Position numbers and translations under genes: made by a program. The notes beneath the pieces are model-generated. The model searched no databases. It worked only from the letters and a program-made list of their open reading frames with translations, and had not been told where the DNA came from. Below, piece by piece: positions 14,965 through 22,151 of a stretch of 22,151 bases of DNA; the stretch's first letter is position 1, and each line of letters starts with the position of its first letter. The stretch is from Spartobacteria bacterium (GTDB taxonomy: Bacteria; Verrucomicrobiota; Verrucomicrobiia; Chthoniobacterales; Terrimicrobiaceae), in the NCBI GenBank assembly GCA_947487745.1, contig CANKXQ010000001.1, positions 1-22,151 on the forward strand. Direction: 5' to 3'.

Positions 14965-16254
14965 TTAGAACTGCATGTTGGCCCCGACGAAGACCACATT
15001 GCGTTGGTAGCTGAGTTGCTCTGACTCGGGAGCCATATCGATAGTGTAGGTATATCCCCCTTGAAGCATTAAGTTCTTCGTAATCTTGAAATTTGCACCA
15101 ACTGAAAATTCAATGACATTTTCATAAAAATCAGAATTCGGGTCCTGTTTGTCGAACTCATTGTAGAAGTTATTCTGGTAGTTTAAACCGCCTTGGAATG
15201 ACAACTTCGGGGTAATACCTTGGATGGCGTTGAAACCGATACGAAATGTTTCGCGCGTGGCGGCACCATTTAAACCGGAAGCCTCGGTGCCATAGCGAAG
15301 ATTGAGGCCTATACTTGAATTTCTCTGGTATTCATAAATACCATTGGCCTCGGCATATGGTCCAAAATATTCGGGATTGTTATTATCTGAATTGTAGAAT
15401 CTCAACTCGGCACCACCGCGTCCGTTGAGCTTGAATTTGGGACTGAAAACCTGATCAAAACCCGCGAGAAAAAATTGCCCGAAATTGTCCAATGGTGCAC
15501 TGTAGTAAGTCACCGGATTGACTCGATATTCCAAGACAGCTGTCGATTTTGGGAGAACCAACCAGCGGAAAGATTGACCTATAGTTTGCTCGATACGACC
15601 TTGACTGTCGTTCAGCGACTCTTCGACATAGAAGAAAGGAGTGAAGTTGTATTTCGTATCCGTGGAGAATTTTTCAGACCATTGGTAAGCTCCGGCAATC
15701 GTCGTCGAAGAAAAGAAATAGTCGCCGTTGTTTCGCGCACTTGTTCCAGCAATTTCCAAGTCCGGTTGGGCAAGGTAGGCTGTGTTCGTGGAAAAATTAA
15801 GCGTGAGACGCTGATTGAGTTTGTAGCTGCCTTGTAGGTTCAAAGCACCAGTGTAATCGAACTTGTTACCAGGCCGAGTGTAATAGTAAGTAACTCCACC
15901 ATTCAGGGCTGCGGAGAGTTGTAAACGCGAGCTCTCGGCTGTGTAAGTGACACCGCCAGCCACATTGGTGTAGAAACTCTCCGAACGATTCGTTTCTGTG
16001 GTAAAGAGGTTGTCATCGTAACCTTCTCGGATAGCAAACGCAAAATCAAATGGTTTATCCTCAAAAATACCCTCGGAGATTTTTTCTTCCGGCACTTCAA
16101 GCGCGGCCGCGTTGTCATCAATCGGGGTTCCCAATTCCTGCGGGAAGTCGGCTGGGGCTGGAGCACCATAAAAATCCTCGGAAGGTTGCTGGCCAAACGA
16201 GCAAATCGAACAGCTGGCCAAGACGATTGCAAAAGGCAGTGATCTTTTTAGCAT
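14965..16254 (-). CDS. Outer-membrane beta-barrel protein of the export locus
   Basis: A 429-residue exported protein. After an N-terminal signal (about 1-21) and an acidic Pro-rich linker, the rest is alternating polar/hydrophobic strands rich in Tyr, Phe, Asn and Gly, with repeated strand-turn patterns such as FAFAIREGYDDNLF, LNFSTNTAYL, LNLRYGTEASG and LMLQGGYTYTIDM, and it ends in Phe, the classic signature of an outer-membrane barrel. It resembles the BBP2_2-type barrels often found in exopolysaccharide loci. A possible lipobox (LASC, Cys15) within the signal makes the cleavage type uncertain. The gene lies 51 bases after the Ala-rich protein gene and upstream of wzc. It may be the outer-membrane channel for the short OPX protein; that role is inferred from context. 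Confidence 0.85.
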   Translation of the reverse strand: MLKRSLPFAIVLASCSICSFGQQPSEDFYGAPAPADFPQELGTPIDDNAAALEVPEEKISEGIFEDKPFDFAFAIREGYDDNLFTTETNRSESFYTNVAGGVTYTAESSRLQLSAALNGGVTYYYTRPGNKFDYTGALNLQGSYKLNQRLTLNFSTNTAYLAQPDLEIAGTSARNNGDYFFSSTTIAGAYQWSEKFSTDTKYNFTPFFYVEESLNDSQGRIEQTIGQSFRWLVLPKSTAVLEYRVNPVTYYSAPLDNFGQFFLAGFDQVFSPKFKLNGRGGAELRFYNSDNNNPEYFGPYAEANGIYEYQRNSSIGLNLRYGTEASGLNGAATRETFRIGFNAIQGITPKLSFQGGLNYQNNFYNEFDKQDPNSDFYENVIEFSVGANFKITKNLMLQGGYTYTIDMAPESEQLSYQRNVVFVGANMQF

Positions 16255-16305
16255 TTTAAAAAATGATGAAGTTGGACAACCCGAAGAGATTTGATAAATA
16301 AAAGG

Positions 16306-17094
16306 TTAATTCGAAGCTTGAGGAGCACGAGGAGGATTGCCGCTTCCACCCGTGCCGCTTCCCGTAGATCCTGGGAGGCTCTGTCCAGCGGTCGTTGTGC
16401 CTTGATCGCCTGTATTCACTGGCTGACCAGCAGCTGGTGCAGGGTTCTGCGCTCCAGTTTGGGCCGCTGCGGCCACAGCGGCGGCATCAGCTGAAGGAAC
16501 TGCAGCGACAACAGCTGCCGATATGGCGGTCGAAGCTGCAGGAACCGCGGAAGAAACACTCTGGGCAATAGCGACGGCGGCAGCGGGAACGGCGGCCGAG
16601 ACGCTGGCCGCAATTTGCGGAGCAGAAGCAGGCGCGGCTTTTGCCACTGCTGCTGCGACGGCGGCAGCTTGGGCGGGTGCCGCTGTGGCCACTGCGGATG
16701 CAATAGCTACAGCCTGTGCGGGCGCTGCGATGGACACCGCAGAGGCGACTGCTGCGGCTTGTGCAGGGGCAGCGGTTGCTGCGCTGGCAGCAATCTGGGC
16801 GGAGAGAGCGGGAGCGAATGCCGTTGCTGCGGCGGCAATGGCTGCGGCCTGCTCCGGATTCGCCTTGCTCAGGGCAGAGACTGCAGCGACAAGAGCCTGA
16901 GTATCTCCGTTGTTGCCATGTGCTTTTGCAAGGGCCTGAACAGCGGCAGTAACTTGGGCAGGCGTGAGGTTGTTTTTACTTGCGATGGCCATAGCTGCTT
17001 GGCGTTGACCTCCGGAGTTCTGCGCGATCGAGAGTGACGCTGAGCTCAGAAGCACAAATAAAACAGCAGGAAATAGGGTGGGGTATAGTTTCAT
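16306..17094 (-). CDS. Secreted Ala-rich protein with nine 15-residue repeats
   Basis: A 262-residue protein of unknown function. Residues 1-24 are a signal peptide ending SIAQ. A short helical region (about 30-76) follows, then an Ala-dominated repeat domain in which Pro recurs at residues 80, 95, 110, 125, 140, 155, 170, 185 and 200, exactly every 15. Most units read A-x-P-x5-[IV]-x3-[VA]. The C-terminal 45 residues are Gly/Thr/Ser/Pro-rich and look disordered. No membrane anchor, PEP-CTERM or LPXTG sorting signal is visible. The regular register suggests a helical solenoid or stacked short helices, and the A/S/P content resembles low-complexity regions that bacterial O-glycosylation ligases modify. 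It sits directly between the ligase-like gene and the beta-barrel gene and has a candidate promoter of its own. Several long open frames on both strands here are shadows of the GC-rich repeats. Confidence 0.85.
   Translation of the reverse strand: MKLYPTLFPAVLFVLLSSASLSIAQNSGGQRQAAMAIASKNNLTPAQVTAAVQALAKAHGNNGDTQALVAAVSALSKANPEQAAAIAAAATAFAPALSAQIAASAATAAPAQAAAVASAVSIAAPAQAVAIASAVATAAPAQAAAVAAAVAKAAPASAPQIAASVSAAVPAAAVAIAQSVSSAVPAASTAISAAVVAAVPSADAAAVAAAAQTGAQNPAPAAGQPVNTGDQGTTTAGQSLPGSTGSGTGGSGNPPRAPQASN
16455..16863 (-). repeat. Degenerate 45-base tandem repeats coding 15-residue units
   Basis: Nine tandem units in the Ala-rich gene, about residues 78-214. Units near the middle (starting at Pro110, Pro125 and Pro140) are most alike at the protein level (AAPAQA followed by VAxAV or IASAV), while the outer ones have diverged, as expected for an array that grew by internal duplication and then drifted. 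Confidence 0.8.
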
Positions 17095-17161
17095 GGGATT
17101 TGATATTCGTCTCTCATCTTAATCGAGGCATTATTCATGGCAAGGAATTTCTCACTGGAAA

Positions 17162-17179
17162 TGTTACAAATCCGTAACA
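17162..17179. promoter_or_regulatory. Palindrome upstream of the Ala-rich gene (operator-like)
   Basis: Perfect inverted repeat TGTTAC-N6-GTAACA. On the minus strand it lies about 12 bases downstream of a TATAAT-like element, around the expected start of transcription. It shares the TGTT...AACA ends and a 6-base spacer with the palindrome before wzc. Confidence 0.45.
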
Positions 17180-17189
17180 CTTCTTAGTA

Positions 17190-17218
17190 TTATTATAAAT
17201 TGCAGCTCACAAGCTCAA
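17190..17218 (-). promoter_or_regulatory. Candidate promoter for the Ala-rich protein gene
   Basis: On the minus strand TTGAGC (17218-17213) is followed by an A+T-rich block containing TATAAT (17197-17192, 15-base spacer) and TAATAA (17195-17190, 17-base spacer). It overlaps the 3' end of the ligase-like gene and lies in an otherwise empty 120-base gap. Confidence 0.4.
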
Positions 17219-19209
17219 GGAGAAAGGAATTTTTGCCTTGCGAGGATTAAAGCATCCCTTCGCCCTGCTGAGAATGTCGAGGAGGGAAGGTGAAGAGCTA
17301 AATTATACACATCAATTGCTTGGTCTACCTGTCCCGAAAGTTCAAGGTGAAGGCCATAAAATTCATAGGGCGTCGAATAGTATGGGGCCCGCGCAATCGC
17401 GGCGCGATAGAGCGGTGCAGCTTGCGAAAAATTACCGAGGTTGTCGAGCGCATGAGCCGCGTTTATCAAGTGCCAAGCATCACCGGACTCAAGCAGGCTT
17501 GCCATCTCCGACAACTCCACAGAGCGCTCCAGAAAGCGGCGCCGTTCCGCTTCCGGAATTTCTATTTGCTTGCCGAGAGTGAGGGCGGCCCGGCCTCCCG
17601 CAGCAGCCAGCGCGCTATGATTCGGTCGAGCAACCAAACCAGCCTCAGCCAACTCCAGCGCGGCCTTGTAATCTGCCTGATCCGAGGCTCGATCAGACCG
17701 AATCCATAAAAGCTCCGCCTTGCTACTATTCCAACAAGACCATCCAACCCAAGCCGACACAACAAGCACACTTGCAGAGACAAAGCGTCCAGCCAACGCT
17801 GCTATGGGACCCGATGCCATCCGGCCCCCGGGTGAGGCCAGAATGGCTAATGAGACAGAAACCAAGAGAGCATTCGCTGGCACTTGCAGGTTAAAATCAA
17901 AAAGAGAATGAACTGAAAAAGCAGCCAGCGAGGACACGGCCCCCATTTGAATGGCTGCCTTCAAACTCACGGGGGAATCACCAATGATTATTCTCCGGCG
18001 AAGATCGATAACGAGCGACCTCCACCCTGATGAGAGATGAAGAATCAACACGCAAAAGCCCACCCCGGCTCCGATCAAGCCAATCTCCGCCAGAGCCTGC
18101 ACCCAGTCGTTGTGGGCAAAGACATCATCCAACGCATCCGCACGGAATCTGAATTGGCGTGCATAGTTCGTGAAAGTGCCAAGACCAGTTCCCCAAAGCG
18201 GATCGGTCTGCCATTGCCGGAATCCCGTTTTCCAGACGCTCGTGCGGTAGTGCTCTTCGCTTGCCTTGAGAATCCGGTATTGCGCGAGGTCGCTGGACTC
18301 GTAAACCTGCCAGACCGCTCCCAGCGTGACCAAGAACGCCAATGCCACCAAGCCGAACATCCTCCCCCGGCTTCCCCAAGCTCCAAGCAGGACCCCACGG
18401 GCACTCAGGATGAGAAAGACACTCAAAGCGGCCACTGCTCCAATCAACCCACCGCGACTCTGGGTCAGAATGCCTGCGCCAAAGAACATCGCTGCTCCAT
18501 AGAGCAGTAGGACGCGTGGCCACAGACCGAGCCTGCCCCAGACACCCAGCGACAGGGCAAACGCCCCTGCGAAGTTCAAGAGCCATGCGAGATGATTGGC
18601 ATTGTAATAAAATCCCCTTGCCCGGAAGGCATGGCCCTCCATGCGCTCCGGACAGAGTTCTGTGATCCAGCCGAGATGGGGCTGCGCATCGGGGAACATG
18701 TATTGAAAAATCCCGAAAGCTGCTTGCACAAAAGATCCGAGAAGAAGGATCGAAAGAAGGGCGAGCCTTGGACCGGTGCCGGTAATAAAAAAAACGAGCA
18801 GGCCGTAGACAATCCAGCACGCCAGAACCAGACGCAGCAGAGCTTCAGGCAACCAAAGACCGGCTTGGCCCACGAGTGGAATAGCAATCCAAGCAACAAG
18901 TGCGCCTGAAAAGAAAACGCAGGCCCAGCGCGGCGCGGCAAACTCTCTTCGCGGGATTTGCCACGCACATGACAACCCAGCCAGACAAAGCACGGCATAC
19001 GCCGGGAGGGGCAGGAAGGGATAAGATCCCCGCCCCACAAAATACTGGGCAACCAGAAGCGCAAGACCGCAGAAGATGGCTGTGAGATAATTCACCGCGC
19101 ACATCCATAAACCAGAACACCTCGATGCAGAAACAGTGATTTCAGACTTGGGCAGAGTTTTTTTTGAATCGTCATCACCCTCCGGCACGTAGAAGCTCGC
19201 CACATGCAT
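17215..19209 (-). CDS. O-antigen ligase/polymerase (Wzy_C) family protein with TPR tail
   Basis: A 664-residue inner-membrane protein. About a dozen hydrophobic segments lie between residues 37 and 490. The Wzy_C/WaaL region is marked by YYNANHLAWLL (201-211), LTQSRGGLIGA (248-258), YRTSVWKTGFRQWQTDPLWGTGLGTF (321-346), FAHNDWVQALAEIGLIG (364-380) and HSLFDFNLQVPANA (434-447). A periplasmic-type C-terminal domain has TPR-like helices (about 512-545 and 575-640). Such proteins polymerise lipid-linked repeats or transfer the glycan to lipid A or, in PglL-like members, to protein. The longest plausible start is the ATG at 19209; an ATG at 19104, just before the first helix, is an alternative. 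The frame stays open to 20100, but that part is antisense to the aminopeptidase-like gene. The next gene downstream encodes the Ala/Ser/Pro-rich secreted protein. Confidence 0.88.
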   Translation of the reverse strand: MHVASFYVPEGDDDSKKTLPKSEITVSASRCSGLWMCAVNYLTAIFCGLALLVAQYFVGRGSYPFLPLPAYAVLCLAGLSCAWQIPRREFAAPRWACVFFSGALVAWIAIPLVGQAGLWLPEALLRLVLACWIVYGLLVFFITGTGPRLALLSILLLGSFVQAAFGIFQYMFPDAQPHLGWITELCPERMEGHAFRARGFYYNANHLAWLLNFAGAFALSLGVWGRLGLWPRVLLLYGAAMFFGAGILTQSRGGLIGAVAALSVFLILSARGVLLGAWGSRGRMFGLVALAFLVTLGAVWQVYESSDLAQYRILKASEEHYRTSVWKTGFRQWQTDPLWGTGLGTFTNYARQFRFRADALDDVFAHNDWVQALAEIGLIGAGVGFCVLILHLSSGWRSLVIDLRRRIIIGDSPVSLKAAIQMGAVSSLAAFSVHSLFDFNLQVPANALLVSVSLAILASPGGRMASGPIAALAGRFVSASVLVVSAWVGWSCWNSSKAELLWIRSDRASDQADYKAALELAEAGLVARPNHSALAAAGGRAALTLGKQIEIPEAERRRFLERSVELSEMASLLESGDAWHLINAAHALDNLGNFSQAAPLYRAAIARAPYYSTPYEFYGLHLELSGQVDQAIDVYNLALHLPSSTFSAGRRDALILARQKFLSP

Positions 19210-20370
19210 CCAATGACCATTCCAACACAAGCCGCACGCCGCGTTTTTCCGCCATTTCGACTCGCAAACCTCCTTCGAAGCACATTTGAACCAAGAAGCG
19301 GACAGAAAATTTGCGTTCTGATCGACCTCCCGGATGCATCGCACATCAAGGACTTCACTTTTTTGCAAAACCCAGAACTCACGATTCAAAAAAACGCCGT
19401 AAAGTTCTTCTTCGAGCCGCTCCGCAACGGAACACTGGCCGAACTCGGTCTCGGTGGCGGCGAAATGTATGCCTACAAAATCACAGGCGGCAGCAACCTC
19501 GACCTCCCAGACGACGCCTACACACCCGAGGGCCGTATGGTCAGTCTGGAAAAGGATGTATACCCGCACTACAACATCATTCTCTGCATCTCGACCTATT
19601 CCGCCACGGCACCGCTCACCGCATTTGCCAAACAATACGGCTTCCGGGGCGCCACGCTTCACGGGGTCAACCAAACCATCCTCCGCACAGGTCTCGCGGT
19701 GAGTTACGACGATGTAAGCGTTGATGCCGAAAAAATGCGCCTCGGCATGACAAACGCGGATTGGGTGGAGATCGATTTTCTCTTCAATGGAAAAACCCAC
19801 ACGCTCCGGCTCGAACTCGGAGGCCAAGAGGCACAGAAAAGCCACGGCCTCTGTCGCGGCGACGAGCCGGATGTCGCGAACCTCCCAGCCGGCGAGATTT
19901 ACTATGTTCCGACCGGCGCTTCCGGGGAGTTCCCCATGCGCTACGAGGACGGCACGATCGGCCTCATGCATGTCGCCGGAGGCCGCATCCAGAAAGCCGA
20001 ACTCCTCAGCGGCGATGCCTCGGTTGTCGAAGCCCACAACAAAAAACTCGTCTCCGATCCCGTCACTGGAGAACTCGGCGAACTCGGCTTCGGCACACAA
20101 GTCCTCCCCGTTTCAGGCCGTGACATTCAGGATGAAAAAATCCGTGGAACCATCCATGTGGCAACAGGGCGCAGTGATCATCTGGGCGGCTCGCTGACAC
20201 CCGACAAATTCGCGGAGCACCTCAACGCCACACATGACGATATCCTTTTCGCACCGCACAAAACACCGGAAATCTTAGTCACCCAAGCCCGCATGCACCG
20301 AAAAGGGCAGACTGTCGTTCTCATCGAGAACTTCGAACCCTCCGCCTACATCAACAGCCTGCTCGCCTGA
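19204..20370 (+). CDS. M29 (AmpS/PepS)-like metallo-aminopeptidase family protein
   Basis: A 388-residue soluble protein related to the thermophilic aminopeptidases (peptidase family M29, COG2309) and NicX-type hydrolases. The C-terminal half holds the family metal-site pattern: NLPAGE with E231, ELGFGT (293-298), DEKIRGTIH with E311 and H318, and a final THDD with H344 and D345/D346. A glycine-rich GRSDHLGGS loop precedes the last motif. No signal peptide is present. Two nearby ATGs, 19204 and 19213, are possible starts; the first lies inside the start region of the divergent ligase-like gene, so the promoter of at least one gene must overlap the other's coding sequence. The base composition is G+C-rich, like the flanking housekeeping genes and unlike the export genes. 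Substrate is unknown; family placement is from motifs only. Confidence 0.75.
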   Translation: MHPMTIPTQAARRVFPPFRLANLLRSTFEPRSGQKICVLIDLPDASHIKDFTFLQNPELTIQKNAVKFFFEPLRNGTLAELGLGGGEMYAYKITGGSNLDLPDDAYTPEGRMVSLEKDVYPHYNIILCISTYSATAPLTAFAKQYGFRGATLHGVNQTILRTGLAVSYDDVSVDAEKMRLGMTNADWVEIDFLFNGKTHTLRLELGGQEAQKSHGLCRGDEPDVANLPAGEIYYVPTGASGEFPMRYEDGTIGLMHVAGGRIQKAELLSGDASVVEAHNKKLVSDPVTGELGELGFGTQVLPVSGRDIQDEKIRGTIHVATGRSDHLGGSLTPDKFAEHLNATHDDILFAPHKTPEILVTQARMHRKGQTVVLIENFEPSAYINSLLA

Positions 20371-20395
20371 GCAGGTTGACGGATCAACTGTTTTT
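20358..20395 (+). terminator. Possible terminator between convergent genes
   Basis: Two adjacent stem-loops straddle the aminopeptidase-like stop: CCTGCTC/GAGCAGG with loop GCCT (20358-20375), then GTTGA/TCAAC with loop CGGA (20375-20388), the latter followed by TGTTTTT. The second stem is short, so strength is doubtful. It would stop plus-strand transcripts as they enter the convergent fucose gene, which begins its 3' end 13 bases after the stop. Confidence 0.4.
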
Positions 20396-21310
20396 CAAAA
20401 ACCAGTCGTAGGCATCGCGAATGCCGTCCTTCAAGCCGATGCGCGGCTTCCAGCCAAGAGCAAGAAGCCGGCCCACATGCATGAGTTTACGAGGCGTTCC
20501 ATCCGGTTTCGAGGAGTCAAAAACAAGAGACCCCTCGAAGCCGAGCACCTCGCAGACGGTCTCTGCGAGTTCCCGGATCGAGACATCCTCGCCACAGCCT
20601 ATGTTCACAATCTCGGGCGAGTCGTAGTTTTCGAGTAGGAAAAAACAGGCGTCCGCGAGGTCGTCGACATGCAGAAACTCACGGCGCGGCGTGCCACTGC
20701 CCCACACCGACACCTCTTGCACACCGTCCTTCTTGGCCTCATGCACCTTGCGGATGAGCGCGGGGAGAACATGGGAGGTATGGAGGTCAAAATTGTCATT
20801 TGGCCCATAAAGATTCGTCGGCATTCCGGAGATGAAATTTTTTCCATACTCGCGGGCATAAGCCTGGCAGAGCTTGATGCCGGCGATCTTTGCGACCGCA
20901 TACGCATCGTTCGTTGGTTCAAGCGGGCCGGTCAACAAGGCATCCTCCGTGAGGGGTTGGGGCGCGAGCTTGGGATAAATGCAGGAGCTACCGAGGAAGA
21001 GGAGCTTCGTCACACCAAAGTCCGCTGCCGCCTGAATGACATTGTTCTGGATCGTGAGGTTCTCGATGAGGAATTCCACAGGCTTCTCGAAATTTGCAGC
21101 GATGCCCCCCACCCTCGCGGCGGCATCCACCACATAGTATGGACGCTCAGATTTGAAGAAAGCACGCACGGCAGAGCGATCCATAAGGTCGAGTTCCTGC
21201 CGTGTGCGAGTGAGAATATCTTCAAAGCCTGCCTGCTGAAACCGCCTGACAACGGCGCTGCCGACCATGCCACGATGCCCCGCCACAAAAATCTTCGCCG
21301 CTTTTTCCAT
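20384..21310 (-). CDS. fcl: GDP-L-fucose synthase
   Basis: Bifunctional epimerase/reductase that turns GDP-4-keto-6-deoxy-D-mannose into GDP-L-fucose with NADPH in the cytoplasm. The 308-residue length is typical. The nucleotide-binding motif is GHRGMVGS (11-18). Catalytic residues align one position beyond those of E. coli: SSCIYP with C110, YAVAK with Y137 and K141, and HTSH with H180. No signal peptide is present. The partner GDP-mannose 4,6-dehydratase (gmd) is not in the window. The gene follows the TIGR01777 gene after 41 bases, without a clear ribosome-binding site. Its product would supply fucose for the surface polymer made by the adjacent locus, an inference from proximity. Confidence 0.94.
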   Translation of the reverse strand: MEKAAKIFVAGHRGMVGSAVVRRFQQAGFEDILTRTRQELDLMDRSAVRAFFKSERPYYVVDAAARVGGIAANFEKPVEFLIENLTIQNNVIQAAADFGVTKLLFLGSSCIYPKLAPQPLTEDALLTGPLEPTNDAYAVAKIAGIKLCQAYAREYGKNFISGMPTNLYGPNDNFDLHTSHVLPALIRKVHEAKKDGVQEVSVWGSGTPRREFLHVDDLADACFFLLENYDSPEIVNIGCGEDVSIRELAETVCEVLGFEGSLVFDSSKPDGTPRKLMHVGRLLALGWKPRIGLKDGIRDAYDWFLKNS

Positions 21311-21351
21311 ACGGCATTTTTAGCGAATTCCACCCCGCGCGCAAGACGGTA

Positions 21352-22151
21352 TCAGCCTGCGCGCAGACCGGCTTCCAGCGTGGGATGCCGAAATACATAG
21401 CCCAGGCTCTCCGCCACTGCCGGTCGCACACACACGCTGTCGAGCATGATATGCGACAACTCGCCGAGTGCGATTTTGAGAGCACAGGAAGGCGCGGGCA
21501 GAATCGCAGGACGCCGCACCACGCGCGCCAGCGTCCGCGTGAACTCGGCATTCCGCACCGGTTGCGGATTCACGGCATTCACCGCACCGCTCACCGATTG
21601 GTTTTCCATCGCCCAGAGAATCATCCCGGCGACATCGTCCACATGGATACAACTCATCCACTGCCGCCCATTGCCAAGATTTCCTCCCAAACCGAGTTGA
21701 AAAACCGGACGCACCAGACCCATCGCGCCGCCCGGGCCTGTCACGAATCCAATACGAAGCCGCACCACGCGGCATCCGAGCGCCTCGGCAGGCAGCGCCG
21801 CAGCCTCCCAAGCCTGACACACCTCTGCCAGAAAACCGCTTCCCGCCGCAGCCGATTCATCGACCTCGCGCTCCCCCGTGTCACCGTAGAATCCAATCGC
21901 CGAGGCGTTCACCAGCACGCCAACGCCCGAGTGAAGACTACCGACCACCTGACGCGTCGCATCCACACGGCTGCGCAGGATTTTTTCCTTCTTCGACGCC
22001 GTCCACAGTCCCAAAATCGGCTCGCCCGCGAGGTTCACCACAGCATCCAAGCCCGAAAAATCGAGACCACCGCGCGCCTCGATCCTGCGAAACCCGGCCC
22101 GCGCGCTTCGCGAAAACCGCACCACGCCATGCCCTGCCGCCTCGGCCATGC
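21352..22151 (-). CDS. TIGR01777-family SDR/epimerase (5' part outside window)
   Basis: A NAD(P)-dependent extended short-chain dehydrogenase relative of E. coli YfcH and the SDR39U1 group; substrate unknown. The visible 265 residues from the first Met include VVNLAGEPI, NASAIGFYGDTGEREVDES, RLRIGFVTGPGGAM and the HVDDVAGMILWAMEN block, in family order up to the HPTLEAGLRAG end. The N-terminal nucleotide-binding glycine motif is missing and the frame continues to the window edge, so the Met at 22149 is almost certainly internal and the gene is cut by the window rather than truncated in nature. Only about 30 residues should be missing. Confidence 0.9.
   Translation of the reverse strand, partial: MAEAAGHGVVRFSRSARAGFRRIEARGGLDFSGLDAVVNLAGEPILGLWTASKKEKILRSRVDATRQVVGSLHSGVGVLVNASAIGFYGDTGEREVDESAAAGSGFLAEVCQAWEAAALPAEALGCRVVRLRIGFVTGPGGAMGLVRPVFQLGLGGNLGNGRQWMSCIHVDDVAGMILWAMENQSVSGAVNAVNPQPVRNAEFTRTLARVVRRPAILPAPSCALKIALGELSHIMLDSVCVRPAVAESLGYVFRHPTLEAGLRAG

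Noticed and set aside
16084..16110. Second GG-N10-GC match on the plus strand within the barrel gene
   Set aside because: The -12 element is GCGC rather than TTGC and it lies within coding sequence, so chance is more likely.
16416..17037. Several open frames on both strands through the Ala-rich gene
   Set aside because: They arise from the GC-rich 45-base repeats. Only the minus-strand frame starting at 17094 has a signal peptide and a regular repeat register.
19210..20100. N-terminal 297-codon extension of the ligase-like frame
   Set aside because: It is antisense to the aminopeptidase-like gene, which carries a coherent metal-binding motif set, and it has no membrane segments or ligase features.
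1..22151. CRISPR array, tRNA, rRNA, insertion sequence or prophage
   Set aside because: I saw no spaced identical repeats, no tRNA- or rRNA-like sequence, no transposase or integrase, and no phage genes on reading both strands.

Overview
The window reads as chromosomal DNA of a Gram-negative-type bacterium of the Planctomycetota-Verrucomicrobiota-Chlamydiota group, most likely Verrucomicrobiota. The pointers are a Tat-exported DUF1501 protein paired with a DUF1800 protein, many starts without a Shine-Dalgarno sequence, an RRM RNA-binding protein, and outer-membrane components (lipoproteins, a beta-barrel, a short OPX export protein). This is inferred from gene content; no rRNA or other phylogenetic marker RNA is present. 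No tRNA, CRISPR array, insertion sequence or integrase was seen.

Region 1 (1-9120, all minus strand, tightly packed). In transcription order: a small lipoprotein, DUF1800, DUF1501 (ATGA overlap with DUF1800), an NtrC-type sigma-54 response regulator, a multi-pass GT-C-like membrane protein, rlmN, an uncharacterised acidic protein, and ffh, which runs off the left edge. Housekeeping translation and secretion genes thus sit downstream of envelope and regulatory genes.

Region 2 (9121-11539, plus strand). A 334-base leader with three small hairpins precedes an overlapping trio: an RRM protein with an Arg/Ser-rich tail, miaA, and an RlpA-like lipoprotein. The trio ends in a 4-base tail-to-tail stop overlap with the next block.

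Region 3 (11536-19209, minus strand) is an exopolysaccharide/surface-polymer locus. In transcription order: a Wzy_C/O-antigen-ligase-like protein with a TPR tail, a secreted Ala-rich protein with an exact 15-residue repeat, an outer-membrane beta-barrel, a Wzc-type tyrosine autokinase fused to a chain-length domain, a short Wza-like OPX protein, and a NusG/RfaH-like antiterminator. The middle of the block is clearly more A+T-rich than its flanks (13081-13140 has 21 G+C in 60; 10081-10140 has 43 in 60). Two candidate promoters inside it each carry a TGTT...AACA palindrome at or just after the -10 element.

Region 4 (19204-22151). A divergent M29-aminopeptidase-like gene (plus) is followed convergently by GDP-L-fucose synthase and a TIGR01777-family SDR protein (both minus), the latter running off the right edge. 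The fucose gene fits supply of a sugar nucleotide to the polymer, but no flippase and no classical cytoplasmic glycosyltransferase lies in the window, so the pathway must be split across the genome.

The most interesting points are the Ala/Ser/Pro-rich 15-residue-repeat protein encoded directly after a ligase-type protein (a possible glycosylated surface acceptor), the short OPX plus beta-barrel pair (a possible two-part export portal), the RRM-miaA overlap, and the possible Tat co-export of DUF1800 with DUF1501.
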